Positions 1 to 6,128 of a stretch of 8,503 nt of DNA are shown piece after piece. Below the pieces are notes generated by a model that was given only the letters and a program-made list of their open reading frames with translations, was not told the DNA's origin and did not search any database. This DNA is from JAWLFY01 sp964462125 (GTDB taxonomy: Bacteria; Planctomycetota; Planctomycetia; Pirellulales; Pirellulaceae): contig CAYWXT010000243.1 of the NCBI GenBank assembly GCA_964462125.1, forward strand, positions 1-8,503. The letters run 5' to 3'. Position numbers and translations under genes: made by a program. Numbering within the stretch: the first letter of the stretch is position 1; each line of letters opens with the position of its first letter.

Positions 1-228
1 AAGCACTTCTCTGAGAATCAAGACCGCTTCCCGGCTGACGATTTTGAGCAGGCCAAACCATTGGTTGCTCAGTCCTACGCGAACACGCTGTGGGCGCAGA
101 TCGTCGAGGAGACCAAGCCCCAGGCGGACATTGAGGTCAAGCCGATGGAACAAGCAGCCCCAGGCGGACAACGGTTGCCGCAACAGCAGCCGCAGCGACA
201 ACCGCAGCAGCCGCAGCAACAGCCCTAG
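1..228 (+). CDS. 3' end of an unidentified protein with a Gln/Pro-rich tail (5' truncated by window)
   Basis: Reading from base 1, 75 codons run open to a TAG at 226-228. The first ~50 residues look like ordinary folded protein (KHFSENQDRFPADDFEQ, then QSYANTLWAQIVEETKP), with acidic and aromatic residues that suggest amphipathic helices. The last ~20 residues are low complexity, almost only Q, P and R, encoded by CAG/CAA/CCG codons. The other open frame over this stretch is Arg/Ser-rich and looks like a shadow. I do not recognise the family. The ending faintly resembles the C terminus of SurA/PrsA-type peptidyl-prolyl isomerases (a helix with LWAQIVEE, then a short strand such as DIEVKP), but this is a guess. 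A strong terminator follows within 50 bp, so this is the last gene of its transcript. Confidence 0.7.
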   Translation, partial: KHFSENQDRFPADDFEQAKPLVAQSYANTLWAQIVEETKPQADIEVKPMEQAAPGGQRLPQQQPQRQPQQPQQQP

Positions 229-250
229 GGCTGGGCGCTTCACGCTATCC

Positions 251-266
251 GTCGCTCCCCAGCGAC
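251..266. other. Small perfect hairpin ahead of the terminator
   Basis: GTCGCT (251-256) and AGCGAC (261-266) form a perfect 6-bp stem around a CCCC loop. It lies 22 bp after the stop codon of the upstream gene and 9 bp before the main terminator stem. It may stabilise the 3' end of that transcript. No T tract follows it, so it is not itself a terminator. Confidence 0.4.
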
Positions 267-274
267 GACGCCTC

Positions 275-321
275 CCCCTCTTGGCCCCCCGATCCTGCGG
301 GCGGGCCGAGAGGGGTTTTTT
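275..321 (+). terminator. Strong rho-independent terminator
   Basis: The left arm at 275-287 (CCCCTCTTGGCCC) pairs with the right arm at 303-315 (GGGCCGAGAGGGG) over 13 bp, with one T-G wobble at 282/308. The intervening 15 nt can add a further short CCC/GGG stem. Six T residues (316-321) follow directly. This is the textbook intrinsic terminator layout for plus-strand transcription. It ends the upstream gene and separates it from the cysS cluster. Confidence 0.88.
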
Positions 322-383
322 CGATGGAACCGGACTCCTTTTTTTCGACCTGAATCGCCCTCTGCCCAAGCGGGAAAGGTCAC

Positions 384-389
384 TATAAT
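384..389 (+). promoter_or_regulatory. Putative -10 box of the cysS-ruvC-ruvA promoter
   Basis: TATAAT at 384-389 matches the sigma-70 -10 consensus exactly. It lies between the upstream terminator and the cysS ATG, which would give a leader of roughly 35-40 nt. No good -35 hexamer is visible 15-19 bp upstream (best is TGCCCA at 363-368, a 3/6 match at 15-bp spacing), and there is no extended TGn motif. Position supports the call, but a chance match is possible. Confidence 0.5.
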
Positions 390-432
390 CCGCGGTTTTC
401 CGGACCGTCAGACTCGCGCCCCCTTTGCCAGC

Positions 433-2064
433 ATGACCACCGCCCCCGCCGCCGAGAGCCGATCGACCACCGCGACCCCCTGGCCCCCGCCGATCCGCGT
501 CTACAACACTCTGAGCAAGACGAAGGAGCCGTTTCAGCCCTTGCGGCCGCCGCAGGTCGGCATCTACCTCTGCGGCCCGACCGTCTATGCCGAAGCGCAC
601 ATCGGCCACATGGTCGGCCCGGTGATCTTCGATACCATCAAGCGGTACCTGCGGTACTGCGGCTATGACGTGACCTGGGTCGTGAACATCACCGATGTCG
701 ACGACAAGTTGATCGCCAAGAGCCGCGAGCGGGGGATCCCGATGAGTCAACTGGCGGTCGAGATGACGGCCGATTATTTGGCAAACCTGAAAGAGCTGGG
801 GGTCAATCAAATCGACTACCTCCCCCGAGCGACCGACCACATTCCACAGATCATCACCTTCATTCAAGCGCTCGAAGCGAAGGGACACGCCTACGCCGCC
901 GACGGTGATGTGTTCTTCGACGTGGCCAAGGACCCGAACTACGGACAACTCTCCAACCGCACCGCCGACGCCCAACAAGGAGAAGGGGGTGAGGCGGCGG
1001 CGAAGAAGCATTCCCCCGGCGACTTCGCCCTATGGAAAAACGCCAAGCCGGGCGAGCCAGCGTGGGACAGCCCCTGGGGCCGTGGGCGACCGGGATGGCA
1101 TATCGAGTGCTCGGTGATGAGCCACGTAATTCTCGGCGACACGTTCGACATCCACGGCGGCGGCCTCGACCTGCTGTTTCCCCATCACGAAAACGAACGG
1201 GCCCAAAGCAGTTGCTGCCACGCCGCACCGATGGTCAAGTACTGGATGCACAACGGCCTGATGCGGTCCAGGGAAAAGGGCAAGGTTGGCGGGAAGAGCG
1301 CCCGGAACGCTGCTGCCGAGGGCGCCGCTGCCGAGGGCGCCGCTGCCGAGGGCGCCACAGCGGGGAAGATCAGCCGAAGTCAGGGAGCCGGAGGACTGGC
1401 GGAGCTGATCCGCCGCCACACCGGCGAGCGAATCCGGTTCTTTCTGCTCCGCACCCACTATCGGTCCACGATCGTCTATGGCGAGGAAGGGCTGCAGGAG
1501 GCGGGGACGTCTCTGGAGGCGTTTTACCGCTACTTCGAGCGTTTCGAACAGATCACCGGACGAAGCTTTTACGCCCTGTCGGAGGCACACCGCCGCGCCG
1601 ATGGCGACTTCGACCCCGGCGGTGACGCGTTGCTGCAGGAGATGCACGCGATCCGCGAGAAGTTCCTGGCGGCGATGGATGACGACTTCAACACCGGCGG
1701 GGGAATCAGTGTCCTGTTCGATGCCCTGCGGACCCTGAATCGGCACATCGATACCCATCGCCTCTCCGCCGCAGCGGACAACGACTCCGCGGCGGTCGCG
1801 TCGCTGGTGCGGGCGACCGTAACGGTTCGCGAGTTGTCGGCGGTGCTCGGCCTGTTCCTCCGGCCTTCCCCCCGTGCCGCCGGCGAGCAGAGCGCCGATG
1901 AATCCCTTCTCGGCCAGCTCGTGCAACTCTTGATCGAGCTGCGGAAAGAAGCTCGGGAGCGCAAGGACTACGCCACCGCCGACGCGATTCGCGATCGATT
2001 GGGGCAACTCGGAGTCTCCCTGTTGGACCGCAAAGAGGGCACCAGTTGGGAACGCAAGTCGTGA
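433..2064 (+). CDS. cysS: Cysteinyl-tRNA synthetase with an extended KMSKS loop
   Basis: Class I aminoacyl-tRNA synthetase that charges tRNA-Cys with cysteine in the cytoplasm. Visible in its 543 residues: the Zn/cysteine-site CGPTVY (C47), HIGH at 56-59, the ITDVDDK block at 86-92, DFALWK near 197-202, GWHIECSVM with the second Zn ligand C226, FPHHENE with ligands H251 and E255, FFLLRTHYRS near 336-345, and the typical C-terminal helix ending (KDYATADAIRDRLGQLGV, then GTSWER). The KMSKS signature is KISRS (312-316). It sits 36 residues after HNG (273-275), where E. coli CysRS has about 7, so some 29 residues are inserted, including three AAEGA repeats. The protein is longer than the usual ~460-500 residues because of this insert and an N-terminal extension of ~20 residues. 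No Shine-Dalgarno is obvious before the ATG. This ATG is used because the next in-frame ATG falls after the CGPTVY and HIGH motifs. Its stop overlaps the ruvC start. Confidence 0.97.
   Translation: MTTAPAAESRSTTATPWPPPIRVYNTLSKTKEPFQPLRPPQVGIYLCGPTVYAEAHIGHMVGPVIFDTIKRYLRYCGYDVTWVVNITDVDDKLIAKSRERGIPMSQLAVEMTADYLANLKELGVNQIDYLPRATDHIPQIITFIQALEAKGHAYAADGDVFFDVAKDPNYGQLSNRTADAQQGEGGEAAAKKHSPGDFALWKNAKPGEPAWDSPWGRGRPGWHIECSVMSHVILGDTFDIHGGGLDLLFPHHENERAQSSCCHAAPMVKYWMHNGLMRSREKGKVGGKSARNAAAEGAAAEGAAAEGATAGKISRSQGAGGLAELIRRHTGERIRFFLLRTHYRSTIVYGEEGLQEAGTSLEAFYRYFERFEQITGRSFYALSEAHRRADGDFDPGGDALLQEMHAIREKFLAAMDDDFNTGGGISVLFDALRTLNRHIDTHRLSAAADNDSAAVASLVRATVTVRELSAVLGLFLRPSPRAAGEQSADESLLGQLVQLLIELRKEARERKDYATADAIRDRLGQLGVSLLDRKEGTSWERKS
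1312..1356 (+). repeat. In-frame 3 x 15-bp perfect tandem repeat inside cysS
   Basis: Three identical copies of GCTGCCGAGGGCGCC occupy 1312-1326, 1327-1341 and 1342-1356. Each encodes Ala-Ala-Glu-Gly-Ala, residues 294-308, inside the insert that precedes KISRS. The unit is a multiple of three, so copy-number change would keep the frame. Nucleotide identity of all copies points to recent expansion by replication slippage. Confidence 0.97.
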
Positions 2065-2558
2065 CCGCCCAGCGGATTCTCGGGATCGATCCGGGGCTCA
2101 ACACCAGCGGCTACGCGATCGTCGATTTCGAAGGCGGCTCGGTCCGCCTGTGCGAGGCGGGGGTGGTCCGCAGCCGGGCCGCCGGGAGCATCGAGTCGCG
2201 GCTGTCGCAGATCCATGAGGGAATCCGCGACGTTCTGCAGGCGTACCGACCGGGGCGAATGGCGTTGGAGCAGTTGTTCTCTCATTACCAGCGTCCGCGA
2301 ACCGCCATTTTGATGGGGCATGCACGCGGCGTGATCTGCCTGGCCGCCGGCCAAGCCGGGGTCCCCGTGACGCATTACCAACCGACACGGGTGAAGAAAG
2401 TGCTGACCGGCAACGGCCGGGCGCCGAAACATCAGATGCAGGTGGCGGTCCAGCTGCAGCTGGGACTGTCCCAGCTGCCCGAACCGGCGGACGTGGCCGA
2501 CGCGATGGCCATCGCCATCTGCGGTCATCATCTCGGCGAAGAATTATCCCTACTGTGA
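2061..2558 (+). CDS. ruvC: Crossover junction endodeoxyribonuclease RuvC
   Basis: Holliday-junction resolvase that works as a dimer with the RuvAB branch-migration complex. The product is 165 residues, close to the family's ~160-175. The four acidic catalytic residues are in place: D10 in RILGIDPG, E70 in ALEQLF, and D144 and D147 in PADVADAMAIAI. Also typical are GHARGV (86-91) and YQPTRVKKVLTGNG (106-119). I chose GTG at 2061: it overlaps the cysS stop as GTGA, a common translational-coupling layout, and leaves the usual few residues before the first catalytic Asp. A TTG at 2046 in the same frame would add five residues and cannot be excluded. A weak GGGA lies 9 nt before the GTG. It is followed 10 nt later by ruvA. 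Confidence 0.96.
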   Translation: MTAQRILGIDPGLNTSGYAIVDFEGGSVRLCEAGVVRSRAAGSIESRLSQIHEGIRDVLQAYRPGRMALEQLFSHYQRPRTAILMGHARGVICLAAGQAGVPVTHYQPTRVKKVLTGNGRAPKHQMQVAVQLQLGLSQLPEPADVADAMAIAICGHHLGEELSLL

Positions 2559-2568
2559 GTCGTCTCTC

Positions 2569-3195
2569 TTGATCGTCACCATTTCCGGCAACTTGGCGCG
2601 CGTCAGCGAGACGGCCGCCATCATCGCCTGCCCGCCGTTTGAGTACGAGGTGTTGGTGGGAGATCACACCCGCCGACAACTGCAGAACAAGGTCGCCCAG
2701 AGGGTGCAGCTGCACACAATCGACTACATCGAGGGGAACGCCGCCCAAGGTGGCCGCTTGACACCGCGACTGGTCGGCTTCCTGACCGAGCCGGAGCGGC
2801 AGTTTTTCGATCTGTTCTGCAGTGTCGACGGGGTCGGCGTCCGCAAGGCGTTGCGGGCCATGGTCCGTCCGGTCAAGGAACTGGCGGTCCTCATCGAACA
2901 GCAGGACACGAAGACCCTGTCGGCGCTGCCTGGGATCGGACCGGCGACGAGTGAACGGATCATCGCCAAGCTGCGGCGCAAGATGCCCCGCTTCGCACTC
3001 ATGGTCGACGGCTCGGCCGGAGCGGAAGCGATCGACGCCGGAAAGGAGGTGATCCAGGAAACCTTCGACGCCCTGGTGACCCTCGGCCACAACGAGGCCG
3101 AGGCCCGTCAACTGCTCGATGCGGCCCTCGCCGGGGGGAAGAAATTCAAAGACACCGAATCGCTGCTGACTTCGATCTACCAGCGGTCACGCTAG
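2569..3195 (+). CDS. ruvA: Holliday junction DNA helicase subunit RuvA
   Basis: RuvA tetramers bind four-way DNA junctions and load the RuvB motor. The 208-residue product matches the family length (~200) and its three parts: an N-terminal OB-fold (MIVTISGNLARV to about residue 65), a middle domain with two helix-hairpin-helix motifs (CSVDGVGVRKAL around 84-95 and LSALPGIGPATSERIIAKL around 120-138), and after a short linker a C-terminal three-helix domain (EVIQETFDALVTLGHNEAEARQLL) that contacts RuvB. The TTG at 2569 is the best start: it gives the normal M-I-x-x-I-x-G opening, and no ATG or GTG is available nearby. No clear ribosome binding site is seen, and coupling to ruvC translation 10 nt upstream is plausible. 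ruvB, often adjacent in other bacteria, is not in this window. Confidence 0.97.
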   Translation: MIVTISGNLARVSETAAIIACPPFEYEVLVGDHTRRQLQNKVAQRVQLHTIDYIEGNAAQGGRLTPRLVGFLTEPERQFFDLFCSVDGVGVRKALRAMVRPVKELAVLIEQQDTKTLSALPGIGPATSERIIAKLRRKMPRFALMVDGSAGAEAIDAGKEVIQETFDALVTLGHNEAEARQLLDAALAGGKKFKDTESLLTSIYQRSR

Positions 3196-3255
3196 GCTCT
3201 GTCAGAAAACACCCATCGCACCATGATTCGAAGTGCGGCCGCCCTCCTAGTAACT

Positions 3256-3277
3256 ACCCTCCCGCGAGCGGGAGGGT
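3256..3277. repeat. Perfect 10-nt inverted repeat in the ruvA-hppA spacer
   Basis: ACCCTCCCGC (3256-3265) and GCGGGAGGGT (3268-3277) are exact inverted repeats separated by GA. In RNA this would be a 9-bp stem capped by a CGAG tetraloop. No T run follows on either strand, so it is not a canonical intrinsic terminator, though it could protect the 3' end of the ruvA transcript. The CCCTCCCG/CGGGAGGG core looks like a dispersed palindromic repeat of the kind found in large GC-rich genomes. That second reading is inference. Confidence 0.75.
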
Positions 3278-3343
3278 GATGATTGTCGCTTGGTGGGGTG
3301 AAAAACTCGTTCCGGGGCCAAGCCGAGGCCGGCTGCGTTGGTG

Positions 3344-3349
3344 TATGAT
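3344..3349 (+). promoter_or_regulatory. Possible -10 box for hppA
   Basis: TATGAT at 3344-3349 matches the -10 consensus at five of six positions. It lies about 70 bp before the hppA start, giving a leader of ~60 nt that contains a small CGCCG/CGGCG hairpin (3359-3374). No recognisable -35 hexamer lies at the right distance, so support is weak. Confidence 0.35.
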
Positions 3350-3403
3350 CACGCGATCCGCCGCCGGGACGGCGCGGCGCGGGAACATACGACAGTCTGA
3401 TCT

Positions 3404-3410
3404 GGAGGAG
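3404..3410 (+). promoter_or_regulatory. Strong ribosome binding site fixing the TTG start of hppA
   Basis: GGAGGAG at 3404-3410 is a near-ideal anti-Shine-Dalgarno match with 7 nt to the TTG at 3418. The next candidates, TTG 3421 and GTG 3424, would be 10 and 13 nt away, so TTG 3418 is the preferred start. It is the clearest ribosome binding site in the window. Confidence 0.85.
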
Positions 3411-3417
3411 TGAGATC

Positions 3418-5901
3418 TTGTTGGTGATCATCGTTTGGTTGATGGGGACGGCGGCTTCGGTGCTCGCCCTTGTCTGGGCCTATCATTTCTATCGCGAGAT
3501 GCTGACCGCGGACGAGGGGACCGACCTGATGCGGGAGATCGCGGCGAGTGTCCGGGAAGGGGCGGACGCCTATCTGCGTCAGCAATACAAGTGGGTCGCG
3601 ATCGTGTTCTTGGTCGTCGCGGCCCTGTTGGCCCTCGCGGCGTTGCAGTTCAACCTGCTCAGCGCGTTGACGCCGATCGCGTTTTTGACCGGCGGCCTGT
3701 TCAGCGGCCTCTGCGGCTGGTTCGGGATGAAGACCGCGACGTGGGCCAGCAGCCGCACCGCGGCCGGGGCCCGGCAATCCCTGAATGACGGGCTGCAGGT
3801 CGCCTTCCGCAGCGGCGCCGTGATGGGGCTGACCGTCGTCGGCATGGGATTGCTTTTCATCTGTCTCTGGTTTGCGATTCTGTACTGGTTGGTGCCGGCG
3901 GTGATGGGCCAGGACGAGGCGTTCAGCCTGCCGCAACTTTCGGTGACGATGCTCTCGTTCGGGATGGGGGCCAGCGCCCAGGCCTTATTCGCCCGTGTCG
4001 GCGGCGGCATCTTCACCAAGGCGGCCGATGTCGGCGCCGACCTGGTCGGAAAAGTCGAACAGAGCATGAAGGAGGACTCGCCCCAGAACCCGGCGACGAT
4101 CGCTGACAATGTCGGGGACAATGTCGGCGACGTGGCCGGCATGGGCGCCGACCTGTACGAGTCGTATGGCGGTTCGATACTGGCCGCCTCGGCGCTCGGC
4201 GTGGCCGCCTTCAGTACCCCGGCGCTGGTTCCCTCGGGGGTCGATCCCCTCTCGGCTCAATTGAGTGCAATGATGCTGCCGATCGCGATCGCCGCGGTCG
4301 GGATCGTCCTCTCGATCGCCGGAATCTACGCGGTGAAGACCGGGGAAGAGCTGTCGCAAAAAGCTCTCCTCAAGGCTCTGGGCAAAGGGATCAACCGGTC
4401 CGCGATGCTGGTCGTCGTCGCAGCGGTGCTGCTCGCTTGGTGGTTGATGCCGCCGGTGGAAGGGACGCTGTTGTTGGGGCTGATCCCAGGGATTGCGATC
4501 AGCATCGTCGTCGGGCTCGGCGCCGGCTGGTTGATCGGGAAATGGACCGAATTCTCGACCAGCGACGAGTTCAGCCCCACGCGGAATCTGGCGAGCCAAG
4601 CCAACACGGGGCCGGCCACGCTGATCATCGGCGGGATCGCCGACGGGATGCGCAGCACCTGGTTCCCCGTGGTTATCGTCGGCGCGGCGATGCTGCTCGC
4701 CTTTGGGTTCGCCAACGGCGGCAATTTCGCGGATGTCAGTCACTTTTCGCTCGGACTCTATGGCGTTGGCGTCGCCGCGGTGGGGATGCTCAGTACCCTG
4801 GGGATCACGCTGGCCACCGATGCCTACGGGCCGATCGCTGACAATGCGGGGGGCAATGCCGAGATGGCAGGGCTGGAGGAACAGGTGCGAGACCGGACCG
4901 ATGCCCTGGACAGTTTGGGAAACACGACGGCCGCGACGGGCAAAGGTTTCGCGATCGGCTCGGCCGCCCTGACCGCCCTGGCCCTGCTCGCCGCCTACGT
5001 CGAAAGTGTGCGCGACGGCTTTATCCGCTGGGGCGATGATGTTGCGGAGTCGATCGAGGCCGACGGTGTCTACAAGCTCACCGAAGATCTGCTGCTGGAC
5101 CGTCGGGAAGGCGAGACCGAGGTGCTGCTCGTACTCGCCAGTCCCTTAACGTCCCAGGAAGACCGAGCGGCATGGTCAGCGATCGAGCGGAGGGAAGCCC
5201 TCGACGAAGCGATGATCAGCCAAGCGGACGAATCACAGGTTGGCCAACTCAGCATCACCGGGGCGGGATTGGTGCCCGTCTCGACCGCCAACCTGCAGGA
5301 TTTCTTGACCTACTACAATGCCACGCTGATGAACCCCCGCGTACTCGTTGGGGTTTTTCTGGGAGCGATGAGCACGTTCCTGTTCTGCGCCATGACCATG
5401 CACGCCGTCGGACGGGCCGCCCAGGGGATGGTGCTGGAGGTCCGCCGTCAGTTCACGGAGCACCCAGGGATCCTGGACGGCAGCGTGAAGCCCGACTACG
5501 CCCGACCGGTGGAGATCAGCACCAAGGCGGCCCAGCGTGAAATGATCGCCCCCAGTCTGCTCGGACTGCTGATGCCGATCGGTGTCGGACTGGCTCTCGG
5601 GGTCGGCGGCGTGGTGGGACTGCTCGTCGGAACCCTCACCAGCGGATTCTGTTTGGCGGTGTTCATGTCCAACAGCGGTGGTGCCTGGGACAACGCCAAG
5701 AAGTACATCGAAGCGGGCCACCACGGTGGGAAGGGGAGTGACGCCCACAAGGCTGCGGTCGTGGGCGATACCGTCGGCGACCCCTTCAAAGATACCAGCG
5801 GACCAAGCTTGAATATCCTGATCAAGCTGATGAGCATGGTCAGTGTCGTGGTCGCCGGTCTCGTCGTGCGATATTCGCTGGTGGCGATGGGGCTCTTTTA
5901 G
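3418..5901 (+). CDS. hppA: Membrane-bound ion-pumping pyrophosphatase, K+-dependent type, with a large insert
   Basis: Integral membrane enzyme that hydrolyses pyrophosphate and pumps H+ and/or Na+ across the membrane; the family has about 16 helices. Signatures: MREIAASVREGADAYLRQQYK near the N terminus, KAADVGADLVGKVEQ (D204, D208, K212, E214), DNVGDNVGDVAGMGADLYESYG (from D230), DAYGPIADNAGGNAEMAG (from D468), GNTTAATGKGFAIGSA (from G501), AVGRAAQGMVLEVRRQF, and C-terminal NSGGAWDNAKKYIE (N752, D758) with VGDTVGDPFKDTSGPS. Ala505 and Gly508 are the residues of K+-dependent enzymes; K+-independent ones have Lys and Thr there. At 827 residues it exceeds the usual ~650-770, mainly through a polar stretch of ~109 residues (about 527-635) between two membrane helices. 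The gate glutamate appears to be E248 in DLYESYGGS, not at the SYAES position. Pumped ion is not decidable from this. It appears to be transcribed alone, from a TTG start with a strong ribosome binding site. Confidence 0.98.
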   Translation: MLVIIVWLMGTAASVLALVWAYHFYREMLTADEGTDLMREIAASVREGADAYLRQQYKWVAIVFLVVAALLALAALQFNLLSALTPIAFLTGGLFSGLCGWFGMKTATWASSRTAAGARQSLNDGLQVAFRSGAVMGLTVVGMGLLFICLWFAILYWLVPAVMGQDEAFSLPQLSVTMLSFGMGASAQALFARVGGGIFTKAADVGADLVGKVEQSMKEDSPQNPATIADNVGDNVGDVAGMGADLYESYGGSILAASALGVAAFSTPALVPSGVDPLSAQLSAMMLPIAIAAVGIVLSIAGIYAVKTGEELSQKALLKALGKGINRSAMLVVVAAVLLAWWLMPPVEGTLLLGLIPGIAISIVVGLGAGWLIGKWTEFSTSDEFSPTRNLASQANTGPATLIIGGIADGMRSTWFPVVIVGAAMLLAFGFANGGNFADVSHFSLGLYGVGVAAVGMLSTLGITLATDAYGPIADNAGGNAEMAGLEEQVRDRTDALDSLGNTTAATGKGFAIGSAALTALALLAAYVESVRDGFIRWGDDVAESIEADGVYKLTEDLLLDRREGETEVLLVLASPLTSQEDRAAWSAIERREALDEAMISQADESQVGQLSITGAGLVPVSTANLQDFLTYYNATLMNPRVLVGVFLGAMSTFLFCAMTMHAVGRAAQGMVLEVRRQFTEHPGILDGSVKPDYARPVEISTKAAQREMIAPSLLGLLMPIGVGLALGVGGVVGLLVGTLTSGFCLAVFMSNSGGAWDNAKKYIEAGHHGGKGSDAHKAAVVGDTVGDPFKDTSGPSLNILIKLMSMVSVVVAGLVVRYSLVAMGLF

Positions 5902-5936
5902 CCCCGGTTCGAATAGTTGGATGAAACCATCGGGGC
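5901..5936. other. GC-rich hairpin at the hppA stop codon
   Basis: GCCCCG (5901-5906) and CGGGGC (5931-5936) form a perfect 6-bp stem, extended inward by a G-T wobble and a T-A pair, with a loop of about 20 nt. It begins at the last base of the hppA stop codon. No T tract follows, so termination activity is uncertain. It may be a weak terminator or a 3'-end stabiliser. Confidence 0.4.
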
Positions 5937-6035
5937 CGACCCGGAGGCGCTCGCCGCAGATCGGCCAAGGTTTCGATTCAGCGAAAAGGAGGCTCGCGGA
6001 CGCAAATCCTCGATCTACACTGCAAATGTTGCCCC

Positions 6036-6085
6036 GTGTTCCCCCGCTTTCGGCGTGGGAACACACCTCCGGCCGCTCAGCGGCC
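6036..6085. other. Tandem hairpins in the hppA-aldolase spacer
   Basis: First hairpin: GTGTTCCC (6036-6043) pairs with GGGAACAC (6057-6064), 8 bp perfect. After one C/T mismatch, CGC (6045-6047) pairs with GCG (6053-6055) around a 5-nt loop. Second hairpin: GGCCGC (6071-6076) and GCGGCC (6080-6085) around TCA. They end 43 nt before the aldolase ATG. There is no T run after either. They could be a factor-assisted terminator for hppA, a structured leader of the aldolase gene, or a palindromic intergenic repeat. I see no known riboswitch architecture. Confidence 0.6.
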
Positions 6086-6128
6086 CTCACGCGTCCCGCC
6101 CCCGCGCCCTGGATTCGACTGACCCCTC

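Noticed and set aside
44..388. Open plus-strand frame of 114 codons
   Set aside because: Arg/Ser-rich product that overlaps the better frame ending at 228 and runs straight through the strong terminator at 275-321; a shadow frame.
1030..2007. Long minus-strand open frame (325 codons) opposite cysS
   Set aside because: It lies wholly antisense to a clearly conserved CysRS; high GC keeps antisense frames open. Its composition shows no family motif.
3196..3211. Left end of an insertion sequence (GGCTCTGTCAGAAAAC)
   Set aside because: The resemblance is stylistic only; no transposase, matching inverted end or target-site duplication is present, so it is not listed as a mobile element.
3192..3431. 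Minus-strand open frame of 79 codons across the ruvA-hppA spacer
   Set aside because: It spans the palindrome and the hppA ribosome binding site, has no ribosome binding site of its own that I can see, and reads as low-complexity Pro/Arg sequence.
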